14,166 bases of DNA from Deltaproteobacteria bacterium (GTDB lineage: Bacteria; Desulfobacterota; Desulfobacteria; Desulfobacterales; JAUVGT01), in contig JAUVGT010000072.1 in NCBI GenBank assembly GCA_030593645.1, positions 1-14,166 on the forward strand, in the 5' to 3' direction. Shown one piece after another: positions 1-8,700 of the stretch. A model generated the notes under the pieces. It made no database searches, had not been told where the DNA came from, and saw nothing but the letters and a program-made list of their open reading frames with translations. Position 1 is the first letter of the stretch, and each line of letters starts with the position of its first letter. A program made the position numbers and the translations under genes.

Positions 1-128
1 TCCGCCATACCCTTTAAACCCATATGCTTTGTAATCGCCGCCGTCAAGGTGGTCTTGCCATGATCGATATGTCCAATCGTACCTACATTCACATGCGGCT
101 TGGTCCGCTCAAACTTCTGCTTTGACAT
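1..128 (-). CDS. tuf: Elongation factor Tu, N-terminal part (runs off left edge)
   Basis: EF-Tu is the GTPase that delivers aminoacyl-tRNA to the ribosomal A site. Only the first 42 residues are inside the window. They begin MSKQKFERTKPHVNVGTIGH and contain the G1/P-loop GHIDHGKT at residues 19-26, followed by TLTAAITKHMG, all of which match EF-Tu closely. The ATG at 128-126 has an AGGAGG ribosome binding site at 141-136 with a 7-base spacer, so the start is secure. It lies 85 bases after the rpsG stop, with no fusA between, and probably shares the rpsL-rpsG transcript. A second tuf copy ends at the right edge of the window. The retained parts of the two copies do not overlap, so their identity cannot be compared here. 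Confidence 0.97.
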   Translation of the reverse strand, partial: MSKQKFERTKPHVNVGTIGHIDHGKTTLTAAITKHMGLKGMA

Positions 129-213
129 CTTCCTGTCCTCCTATATAATCCATGACCGGCATCATTAACCCGACCATCAACGCTTTTTCCTGTCTGTTTG
201 TTCTATTTACGTT

Positions 214-684
214 TTACCAGCGGAAATGGGCAAAAGCCTTATTTGCATCCGCCATTTTATGTGTATCCTCTTTCTTCTTTATGGTAGCACCCCTGCTTTT
301 TGAAGCATCCATCAACTCTCCAGCAAGTTTACCGGCCATACCCTTTTCCGGCCGTTTACGTGCAAAATCAATAATCCACCGAGACCCTAACGCTGTCCGC
401 CGTGACGGTCTTATCTCAGTGGGAACCTGGTATGTCGATCCGCCAACCCTGCGGGATTTAACCTCAATCATAGGTCTTGCATTATCAAGTGCCTGTTCAA
501 ACACCTTGAGAGGAGGCTCTTTGGTTTTTTCCTCTATAATATCAAAAGCGCCGTACAGTATCGATTCAGCTGTACTCTTTTTGCCATCACTCATAATAGA
601 ATTGATAAATTTTGATACTATTTTACTGTCATACTTTGAATCGGGTATGACCGGCCTCTCAGATACTTCTCTTCTTCTCGGCAT
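214..684 (-). CDS. rpsG: 30S ribosomal protein S7
   Basis: S7 nucleates assembly of the 30S head by binding the 3' domain of 16S rRNA, and it contacts tRNA at the E site. The 156-residue protein begins MPRRREVSERPVIPDSKYDS. It carries the usual S7 blocks: FINSIMSDGKKSTAE near the N-terminus, ARPMIEVKSRRVGGSTYQVP in the middle, and a basic AKRPEKGMAGKL-like C-terminal part. The open frame extends three codons upstream to a GTG at 693. That GTG lies inside the AAAGGTG ribosome binding site (697-691), and S7 proteins begin at MPRR, so the ATG at 684 is chosen. The gene is 60 bases downstream of rpsL, in an AT-rich spacer. In E. coli S7 represses translation of its own operon through the rpsL-rpsG spacer. 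I see no clear equivalent structure here. Confidence 0.97.
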   Translation of the reverse strand: MPRRREVSERPVIPDSKYDSKIVSKFINSIMSDGKKSTAESILYGAFDIIEEKTKEPPLKVFEQALDNARPMIEVKSRRVGGSTYQVPTEIRPSRRTALGSRWIIDFARKRPEKGMAGKLAGELMDASKSRGATIKKKEDTHKMADANKAFAHFRW

Positions 685-744
685 ATGCTGCACCTTTATT
701 ATTAATTTTATTTATGCCCGTCTTAAATATTTAACCTTTTATAT

Positions 745-1116
745 TTATTTGGGTTTTTTTGCGCCGTATTTTGACCGCCCCTGTTTTCTATCTTCCACAC
801 CCAGAGTGTCAAGGGTTCCCCTTACGATATGATATCTTACACCCGGTAAATCTTTTACACGGCCACCACGAACCAGAACAACAGAATGCTCCTGCAGGTT
901 ATGTCCAATGCCCGGGATATAGGCAGTAACTTCCATCCCGGTAGTGAGCCTCACCCTTGCAACTTTTCGCAGGGCTGAATTGGGCTTTTTGGGCGTTGAT
1001 GTATAAACCCTCGTACAAACCCCTCTTTTCTGCGGGGCACCTTTCAAGGCAGGAGTCGTTGTTTTTTTCTGAACTCGCTTTCTGCCCTTTCTAACTAATT
1101 GATTAATTGTCGGCAT
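745..1116 (-). CDS. rpsL: 30S ribosomal protein S12
   Basis: S12 sits at the decoding centre of the small subunit and affects translational accuracy. The protein has 123 residues, the normal length. Landmarks are PQKRGVCTRVYTSTPKKPNS (28-47), EHSVVLVRGGRVKDLPGVRY (76-95) and a basic C-terminus ending in KYGAKKPK. Lys43 and Lys88 (counting Met as 1), where substitutions in other bacteria give streptomycin resistance, are both the sensitive-type lysine. Asp89, the site methylthiolated by RimO in E. coli, is present. The ATG at 1116 is preceded by a modest TAGGGAA ribosome binding site. The gene is first in a probable rpsL-rpsG-tuf unit; a candidate promoter lies in the 147-base gap after rpoC. 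Confidence 0.98.
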   Translation of the reverse strand: MPTINQLVRKGRKRVQKKTTTPALKGAPQKRGVCTRVYTSTPKKPNSALRKVARVRLTTGMEVTAYIPGIGHNLQEHSVVLVRGGRVKDLPGVRYHIVRGTLDTLGVEDRKQGRSKYGAKKPK

Positions 1117-1173
1117 TTTTTTCCCTATTCATGACAACTGAAATTTAAATAATTCGATACGGTAAAAGCGGTA

Positions 1174-1202
1174 TATGTATACAGCCTGACGATAGTTGTC
1201 AA
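1174..1202 (-). promoter_or_regulatory. Candidate sigma-70 promoter for rpsL-rpsG-tuf
   Basis: On the minus strand a perfect -35 hexamer TTGACA lies at 1202-1197. It is followed after 17 bases by TACATA at 1179-1174 (3 of 6 to consensus); the overlapping TATACA, with a 15-base spacer, matches 4 of 6. Transcription would begin about 50 bases before the rpsL ATG. The -35 element and its position in the only sizeable gap between rpoC and rpsL support it, but the -10 element is weak. Confidence 0.5.
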
Positions 1203-1263
1203 GCGTTTTATGTAAAAATATTACATTAATTCAGAGTTTCTCAGCCTTTAACCAATGTCTCTG

Positions 1264-4200
1264 TTATTTTTGCTGAACATCCACATTTTTATATAAACTC
1301 ATCCCGGTTCCCGCGGGAATGATCCGTCCCATGATGACATTTTCTTTAAGACCGTTTAACTTGTCTTCCGCGCCGGCAATGGCTGCATCACACAGAACCT
1401 TTGTGGTTTCCTGAAATGAGGCCGCGGAAATAAAACTGTCCGTACTCAACGATGCTTTTGTAATCCCTAAAATAAGCGGTTCCGCAACCGCAGGCTCGCC
1501 GCCTTTTTCAATCACGGCATTGTTGTTTTCTTCAAATACGATTCTGTTAACCTGTTCCTCGGCAATAAAATCAGTATCACCGGGCTCCAGAACCTTTACA
1601 CGCCTCATCATCTGGCGGACGATTACCTCAATATGTTTATCATTGATCCGCACACCCTGAAGGCGATATACTTCCTGAACTTCATCTACCAGATACCTTG
1701 CCAGCGCGACCTCGCCTTTGATATTTAATATGTCCTGGGGAATAGCGGAACCGCCGATCAGCGGTTCACCGGCCCTGACATAATCACCTTCATAAACATT
1801 GATATGTTTCCCCCTCGGGATCAGATACTCTTTTGTATCTCCCACATCAACGGGTGAAATGGTTATCCTCTGCTTCCCTTTTTTTGATCCTTTTGCAATC
1901 GATACATACCCGTCAATTTCACTTAATACCGCGATCTCTTTAGGCTTTCTAACTTCAAAGAGTTCCGCCACTCTGGGCAGACCACCGGTAATATCCTTGG
2001 TTTTTGTGGTTGCCCTCGGGAGTTTGGCCACAATGTCACCGGCCTTTATTTCATCACCTTCGTCTACAAGCAGGATCGCGTTAATCGGCAGTATGTAACG
2101 AGCGAAGGCGGAAGTGCCCGGAAGCTTTGCTGTTTTCCCGTCCTGGTCTTTTATTGAAATACGCGGTCTGTCTTCGGTATTTTTTGATTCGATAACAGTT
2201 CGGCTTGATTTACCGGTTACGGGGTCTACTTTTTCCTTCATTGTTTTGTCCGGTATAATATCTCCGAATTTTACAGTACCGTCCATTTCGGTAAGAATTG
2301 GTGTTGTAAAAGGATCCCAGTACGCGAGAAGATCTCCGGCTTCAACCTTGTCCCCGTTTTTGACGGCAAGATGAGCGCCATAGATTATGGGAAAGCTCTC
2401 CAGTTCACGGCCCTTTTCGTTTTCAATACTGAATTTACCCCCCCGCCTGTTCATTACTACATATAGATTCTCTGTATTCGTTGCCACATTCAGATCATCA
2501 AACTTGACGGTTCCATTGACCCTGGCACGTATATCCGCCTGCTCAACCCTTCGGCTGGCGGTTCCGCCGATATGAAATGTACGCATTGTGAGCTGTGTTC
2601 CGGGCTCACCAATCGATTGGGCCGCAAGAATACCGACCGCCTGCCCGATTTCAACTTCCTGGCCATGGGAGAGATCACGTCCGTAACAGGTAGCGCATAC
2701 ACCTCTTTTTGCCTTACATGTCAGAACCGATCTGATCTTAACCTTAGTAACACCCGCTTCTTCCACCATATTCACCAGTGCTTCATCAAGCATCTCACCA
2801 CTCTTTACCAGGACATCATCCGTAAACGGATCATGAATATCTTCCATGACTACACGGCCCAATATCCGTTCACCCAGTCTCTGTATTACTTCTCCGCCTT
2901 CCAGAAGAGGTTCAACCTCGACTCCCAGCATCGTTTCACAATCCTTCTCCATTACAACGCAATCCTGGGCAACATCCGCAAGCCTACGGGTCAGGTATCC
3001 CGAGTTTGCTGTTTTTAATGCCGTATCCGCGAGTCCCTTTCGAGCCCCATGGGTAGAAATGAAATACTGCAATACGGAAAGTCCCTCTCTGAAATTTGCA
3101 CTGATGGGTGTTTCAATAATCTCTCCCGATGGTTTAGCCATGAGCCCACGCATTCCGGCCAGCTGGCGCATCTGGTCCTTACTCCCCCTTGCCCCTGAAT
3201 CCGCCATCATATAAATCGGATTGAAACTCTCACCAACCAGCGGTTCCCCTTTGCTATCTAACACGGGGTTGCCGTTTTTATCATTTACCGGTGCCATTTT
3301 CATGGCTTCCATCATTTCGTCCGCCACATCATCTGTAGCCTTTGCCCAGATGTCCACAACTTTATTGTATTTTTCACCTTGAGTAATTAACCCCTCAGTG
3401 TACTGTCGTCCGATTTCTTCGACTTTCTTTTCCGATTCTTTAATGATCTCCCATTTGGCTAAAGGTGTAATCATGGCATCAATCGAAATAGACAACCCTC
3501 CTTCCGTGGAATACCTGTATCCGATATCCTTGAGTCTGTCTGAAAGTATGACAGTCGCTTTGGGCCCCTGATTTCTGTAGGCATAATCCACAAGATCTCT
3601 AAGCGCCTTCTTGTCCATGACACGATTTAAAACATCAAAAGGAATTCCTGATTTTCTCTCGGCTACCTTAAAAATGTGATATCCTTCATCAGTTTTGATA
3701 ATCTCACTGATCTCTCCCGGATCGATGAAATAGACTTTGTCAGCCAGTTCTTCATCAATATTGAAGGTATCAACAAACTCATCTTTTTTCAGCATACCGA
3801 TAAGCCCGTCATTGTCCTTATAACGGCTTATTGAATGGGAGGAAACCATATCACTGAAAGAAACATCTTTTTTGATCTTCTCATAGATCTCCTGCGCGTC
3901 ATTTTCATCTTCAACCAATATATGATGAAGCCGCAGCACATTGTCCTGGGGAACAATTTCCCACAGTAAGATACGTCCAACGGTTGTATCGACTCTTTCC
4001 CCATTCATTCGGACCTTTATCTCAGCATGCAGAGCGATTTCCCCGGCATCATAAGCACTGCGTACCTCCTGGGAATTCGAAAAAATCATGCCGTCACCTT
4101 TTGAACCGGAAACCCCCCGTGTCATATAATAAAGACCCAGTACGATATCCTGGCTGGGAACAATGATCGGGCTGCCGTTCGCGGGAGAAAGTATGTTGTT

Positions 4201-5661
4201 GCTTGAAAGCATTAATACCCGGGCTTCTATCTGGGCCTCAGCGGAAAGGGGAACATGAACGGCCATCTGGTCTCCATCAAAATCCGCGTTAAATGCAGTA
4301 CAGACCAAAGGGTGAAGCTGCAGCGCTTTTCCTTCAATAAGAATCGGCTCAAAAGCCTGGATACCCAGTCGATGAAGTGTGGGTGCACGGTTAAGTAAAA
4401 CAGGATATTCTTTAACGACCTCATCAAGTGTGTCCCATACCTCCGGGATCTCTCTTTCGACCATTTTCTTTGCGCTTTTTACCGTGGAAACGAGTCCCTT
4501 TTGTTCGAGCCGGTAATAGATAAACGGCTTGAATAACTCTAGGGCCATCTTTTTCGGAAGACCACACTGATGCAGTCTTAAATCAGGCCCGACTGTAATA
4601 ACTGTACGGCCTGAATAATCGACCCGTTTCCCCAGAAGATTCTGACGAAAACGTCCCTGTTTGCCCTTTAATGTGTCACTCAGAGATTTTAAAGGCCTTT
4701 TGTTGGAACCGGTAATCACTCTGCCGTGACGGCCATTGTCGAATAAAACGTCGACAGATTCCTGGAGCATTCTCTTTTCATTACGGACAATGATATCAGG
4801 TGCCTTCAGGTCCATCAGCCTCTTCAGGCGGTTATTTCTGTTAATCACCCTGCGATAGAGATCATTGAGATCTGAAGTGGCAAACCGTCCTCCTTCAAGA
4901 GGTACCAGGGGCCGCAGATCCGGGGGTAGAACCGGAATAACATCCATAATCATCCACACCGGATCCAATCCGGAGCGTCTGAACGCGTCGACAATCTTGA
5001 GTCTTTTTGCCAGCTTCTGACGTTTCGCAACCGATTTTGTTGCTTTTATATCCTCTCTCAACTCCTTGTATACTTCATTGAGATCAATACTTTCCAGCAT
5101 CTCCTTGACAGCTTCAGCACCGATACCTGCCTTGAATTTCGTACCGTAAGTTTCAATTGCTTCCGAATATTTATCATCAGATAAAAGCTGCCCACGGCTC
5201 AATGGTGTCTCTTTCGGATCAATCACGATATAGCTGTCAAAATAAAGAACTTTTTCCATGTTCTTTAACGTCAGATCCAGAAGATTCCCGATCTTGCTTG
5301 GAAGACTCTTTAAAAACCAGATATGTGAAACAGGGGTTGCAAGCTCTATATGAGCCATCCTTTCCCGTCTAACCTTTGATTGTATAACTTCCACGCCGCA
5401 TTTCTCACAAATAACCCCTCTGTGTTTCATCCGCTTGTATTTGCCGCAGTTACATTCATAATCTTTTGTGGGACCGAATATTTTAGCACAGAAAAGCCCG
5501 TCCCGCTCCGGTTTGAATGTTCGGTAATTAATGGTTTCAGGTTTTTTGATTTCACCATGTGACCATTTGCGAATCTGTTCCGAAGAGGCAAGGGCAATTT
5601 TGATCCCACTGTATTTTTTAGGATCTGTCGGTTTGGCGAAAAAATCATATAATGTTTCCAT
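1264..5661 (-). CDS. rpoC: RNA polymerase subunit beta' with an inserted PpiC-type domain
   Basis: Beta' is the largest RNA polymerase subunit and carries the catalytic magnesium. The protein has 1465 residues and starts METLYDFFAKPTD at an ATG with AAAGGAA 6 bases upstream. In order: zinc ribbon cysteines at 70, 72, 85 and 88; the lid, rudder and clamp region with NLLGKRVDYSGRT (341-353); the catalytic NADFDGDQMAVH (458-469, Asp460, 462 and 464); a foreign-looking segment at about 573-671; the funnel and bridge-helix region; the second zinc site (Cys901, 982, 989, 992); the trigger loop with QSIGEPGTQLTMRTFHIGGT; an SI3-like insert at about 1040-1220; and the conserved C-terminal block from DITGGLPRVAELFE. 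The 573-671 segment reads as a parvulin prolyl isomerase and interrupts two blocks that are adjacent in E. coli (…IVP and GIPFD…). The frame is intact and the catalytic residues are present, so this should be a working subunit. It is 67 bases downstream of rpoB, with no terminator seen between them. Confidence 0.98.
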   Translation of the reverse strand: METLYDFFAKPTDPKKYSGIKIALASSEQIRKWSHGEIKKPETINYRTFKPERDGLFCAKIFGPTKDYECNCGKYKRMKHRGVICEKCGVEVIQSKVRRERMAHIELATPVSHIWFLKSLPSKIGNLLDLTLKNMEKVLYFDSYIVIDPKETPLSRGQLLSDDKYSEAIETYGTKFKAGIGAEAVKEMLESIDLNEVYKELREDIKATKSVAKRQKLAKRLKIVDAFRRSGLDPVWMIMDVIPVLPPDLRPLVPLEGGRFATSDLNDLYRRVINRNNRLKRLMDLKAPDIIVRNEKRMLQESVDVLFDNGRHGRVITGSNKRPLKSLSDTLKGKQGRFRQNLLGKRVDYSGRTVITVGPDLRLHQCGLPKKMALELFKPFIYYRLEQKGLVSTVKSAKKMVEREIPEVWDTLDEVVKEYPVLLNRAPTLHRLGIQAFEPILIEGKALQLHPLVCTAFNADFDGDQMAVHVPLSAEAQIEARVLMLSSNNILSPANGSPIIVPSQDIVLGLYYMTRGVSGSKGDGMIFSNSQEVRSAYDAGEIALHAEIKVRMNGERVDTTVGRILLWEIVPQDNVLRLHHILVEDENDAQEIYEKIKKDVSFSDMVSSHSISRYKDNDGLIGMLKKDEFVDTFNIDEELADKVYFIDPGEISEIIKTDEGYHIFKVAERKSGIPFDVLNRVMDKKALRDLVDYAYRNQGPKATVILSDRLKDIGYRYSTEGGLSISIDAMITPLAKWEIIKESEKKVEEIGRQYTEGLITQGEKYNKVVDIWAKATDDVADEMMEAMKMAPVNDKNGNPVLDSKGEPLVGESFNPIYMMADSGARGSKDQMRQLAGMRGLMAKPSGEIIETPISANFREGLSVLQYFISTHGARKGLADTALKTANSGYLTRRLADVAQDCVVMEKDCETMLGVEVEPLLEGGEVIQRLGERILGRVVMEDIHDPFTDDVLVKSGEMLDEALVNMVEEAGVTKVKIRSVLTCKAKRGVCATCYGRDLSHGQEVEIGQAVGILAAQSIGEPGTQLTMRTFHIGGTASRRVEQADIRARVNGTVKFDDLNVATNTENLYVVMNRRGGKFSIENEKGRELESFPIIYGAHLAVKNGDKVEAGDLLAYWDPFTTPILTEMDGTVKFGDIIPDKTMKEKVDPVTGKSSRTVIESKNTEDRPRISIKDQDGKTAKLPGTSAFARYILPINAILLVDEGDEIKAGDIVAKLPRATTKTKDITGGLPRVAELFEVRKPKEIAVLSEIDGYVSIAKGSKKGKQRITISPVDVGDTKEYLIPRGKHINVYEGDYVRAGEPLIGGSAIPQDILNIKGEVALARYLVDEVQEVYRLQGVRINDKHIEVIVRQMMRRVKVLEPGDTDFIAEEQVNRIVFEENNNAVIEKGGEPAVAEPLILGITKASLSTDSFISAASFQETTKVLCDAAIAGAEDKLNGLKENVIMGRIIPAGTGMSLYKNVDVQQK
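3649..3945 (-). other. PpiC/parvulin-like domain inserted in RpoC (residues ~573-671)
   Basis: This in-frame segment lies inside rpoC, between VGRILLWEIVPQ and GIPFDVLNRVMDKK. It follows the parvulin pattern end to end: an opening beta strand LRLHHILVED (cf. family RHILVK), a helix DAQEIYEKIKK, SFSDMVSSHSIS (cf. FAELAKEYSxD), a loop with DGLIGML (cf. GGDLGWF), DEFVDTF (cf. MVPEFE), DPGEISEIIKTDEG, and the closing strand GYHIFKVAERK. The landmark His580, Phe633 and His662 are kept. The family GGDLG loop and the residue after the first Ser-Ile are altered, so enzyme activity is uncertain and it could be only a binding fold. The family call rests on motif recognition, not on a profile search. 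Confidence 0.85.
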
Positions 5662-5728
5662 ATTTTTTCCTTTTTATATATCGCGATTAAACGATTTCTA
5701 TCCCGTAAAAATTCTTTTCACCACCCGC

Positions 5729-8700
5729 TTATTCTTTGTTCTCAAGCAGGCTAATATCCATCCCCAGACTCTGAAGCTCCTTTGTCATAACTCTAAAGGA
5801 CTCGGGGATACCGGGTTCCAGCATATTCTGTCCTTTAACAATCTTTTCATACATGCGGGTCCTCCCGGCCATATCATCCGATTTTACGGTCAAGAATTCC
5901 TGCAGGGCAAACGCGGCACCGTAAGCTTCCATTGCCCAGACTTCCATTTCTCCCAAACGCTGGCCGCCGAATTGTGCCTTACCACCCAGAGGCTGCTGGG
6001 TTACCAGTGAATACGGGCCAATAGAACGGGCATGAATTTTATCATCTACAAGATGATGCAGTTTTAATACATACATCGCACCGACAGTGATTTTCCCTTT
6101 AAAAGGCTCTCCAGTCCTGCCGTCATACAGAGTTGCCTGGCCCGTGGTGTCCACTCCGCCTTCACTTAAAAGGGATTTGATTTCATCTTCCTTGGCCCCG
6201 TCAAAAACAGGAGTGGCCATATGAAGACCGTTTTTATAGTTGGAACAGAATTCCAAAAGCTCTTGATCGCTGAATTTTTCGATGGTCGAAATGGAGTCCT
6301 GATCAGAAAAAATACGTTCAATTTTTTCACGAAGCAGTTTGTGTTTATTTTCTTCGATGAGCTGGTTAAGCTGATCGCCAAGGCCTTTTGCCGCGCGCCC
6401 CAGGTGAATCTCCAGAATCTGCCCGACATTCATTCGTGAAGGAACACCAAGCGGATTAAGGACCATATCGACGGTTGTTCCATCTTCAAAATATGGAAGA
6501 TCTTCAATCGGTAAAATCCTCGAAACCACACCTTTGTTGCCATGGCGGCCGGCCATTTTATCTCCTACGGAAAGTTTTCGTTTCATGGCCACATAAATTT
6601 TAACCAGCTTGATCACACCCGGCGGCAGGTCATCCCCCTTTTCATAGCGATTGACCTGTTGTTCGAATATCATCCGGCACAACTCACGCTGATCCCTGTA
6701 ACGTTCAAGTATATCATCCACACTTTCCGATATTTCCGGATTTTTTAAAACAATTCCCTCAACGTGTGCCACAGGTATTTTGGCGAGAAGCTCAGCGTCG
6801 ATTTTTGTTCCCTTTTGAATTAATACCTTATCATCTTTCTTTAATGCTGCTTTACACTTCACCCCGGCCAATAGTTTCACGAGTTCTTTTCGAACAACAT
6901 TCTCAATTACAACCAGTTCATCGTCCCTGTCTTTTTCAAATGCGGCAATTTCTTCATCTTCGATCAAACGAGCCCTGTCATCCTTCTCGATACCCCGTCT
7001 TGAAAAAACTTTGGCGTCTATTACAATTCCCTGTACTCCGGGCGGTACGCGTAAGGATGTATCCTTTACATCACCTGCTTTTTCACCGAAAATCGCTCTT
7101 AAAAGTTTTTCTTCCGGTGAAAGCTGAGTTTCACCCTTGGGTGTTATCTTGCCCACAAGAATATCTCCGGGAGAAACTTCAGTACCCAGTCGAATAATAC
7201 CGCTATCATCCAGATCTTTTAATGCTTCTTCACCAACATTCGGAATATCTCTTGTAATTTCTTCTTTTCCCAGCTTTGTATCCCTGGCCACCATTTCAAA
7301 CGCTTCAATATGAACAGAGGTATACACACCGTCTCTGACGAGTCTTTCACTGACCAGAATCGAATCTTCAAAATTATATCCGCCCCACGGCATAAATGCC
7401 ACGGTAACATTCTTTCCTAAAGCGAGCTCTCCTTTTTCAGTGGCCGGTCCATCTGCGATAATTTCGCCGGCCTTTACAAACTGACCATTTCTTACTATGG
7501 GCCGCTGGTTGAAGCATGTGTTCTGATTGCTTCGAACAAATTTTGCCAGCGTGTGTATCGTAACATCCTTATCCGATTGAACACCGGTTTTTATATGGTT
7601 TAAAACAATTCGAGATGCATCCACATCAACAACTTCCGAATCCTGTTTTGCGACAATGGTTACACCCGAATCCTTTGCCACAACCCCTTCAATACCGGTA
7701 CCAACCAGGGGTGCTTCACTCATTAACAGCGGTACTGCCTGCCGCTGCATATTTGATCCCATCAACGCCCTGTTCGCATCATCATTTTCAAGAAACGGAA
7801 TGAGTGAAGCGGACACGCTGACCAGCTGGTTTGGAGAAATATCCATCAACTCAATATCTTCGCGCTTGACCATTGTAAATTCACCGCCCACACGTGATGT
7901 AACCAGCGGATTTACATACTGTCCTTTTTTGTTCATCTGTGCGTTTGCCTGTGCGATGGGATGTTCCTTTTCTTCAAACGCATCAAAGAATTTGACATCC
8001 TTTGAAACTGTCGCTTCACTGACAACCCTGTATGGTGTTTCGATAAAACCATAATCATTGACGCGGGCGTAAGTACTGAGAGAAACAATCAGTCCGATAT
8101 TCGGTCCCTCGGGGGTTTCAATAGGACAAATCCGTCCATAATGGGATGGATGAACATCCCTGACTTCAAAACCGGCCCTTTCACGTGTCAGCCCACCGGG
8201 GCCGAGAGCGCTCAGTCTTCTTTTATGGGTGGTTTCCGACAGGGGATTGGTCTGATCCATAAACTGGGACAACTGGCTGGTTCCGAAAAATTCTTTCACA
8301 ACGGCCGTTACAGGCTTGGGGTTTACCAGATCATGCGGCATCAGTGCATCCACTTCCTGAAGACTCATCCGCTCTTTTATTGCTCTTTCCATTCGAACCA
8401 GCCCGATACGATACTGGTTTTCAATCAGTTCACCGACTGCTCTGACCCGCCGGTTCCCAAGATGGTCAATATCATCAACCACTCCCTGGGTGTCTTTCAG
8501 TTCCACGAGAGCTTTTGTCGTAAGAAGGATATCTTCTTTCCTCAGTGTTCTTAAACCCACAGGGCTGTTGATATTCAGACGCTGGTTTATTTTCAAGCGC
8601 CCCACACTGGAAAGATCGTAGTAGGTGGATTTGAAAAACAGGTTGTCAACAAAATCCTGCGCCACTTCCGGTGTTGCCGGATTTCCAGGTCTGAGCCTCC

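Noticed and set aside
685..693. GTG start for rpsG three codons upstream
   Set aside because: The GTG is part of the AAAGGTG ribosome binding site, and S7 proteins begin at MPRR.
152..832. Plus-strand open frame of 226 codons, and many other plus-strand frames
   Set aside because: They run opposite to conserved ribosomal and polymerase genes, encode no recognisable domain and lack convincing ribosome binding sites.
1210..1226. ATGTAA/TTACAT hairpin as an rpoC terminator
   Set aside because: Only 6 AT-rich base pairs, followed by AAAACG in place of a T run in the transcript direction.
1340..2000. SI3-like insert near the RpoC trigger loop as a novelty
   Set aside because: An insert of this type after the trigger loop is usual in proteobacterial beta' subunits and resembles that of E. 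coli.
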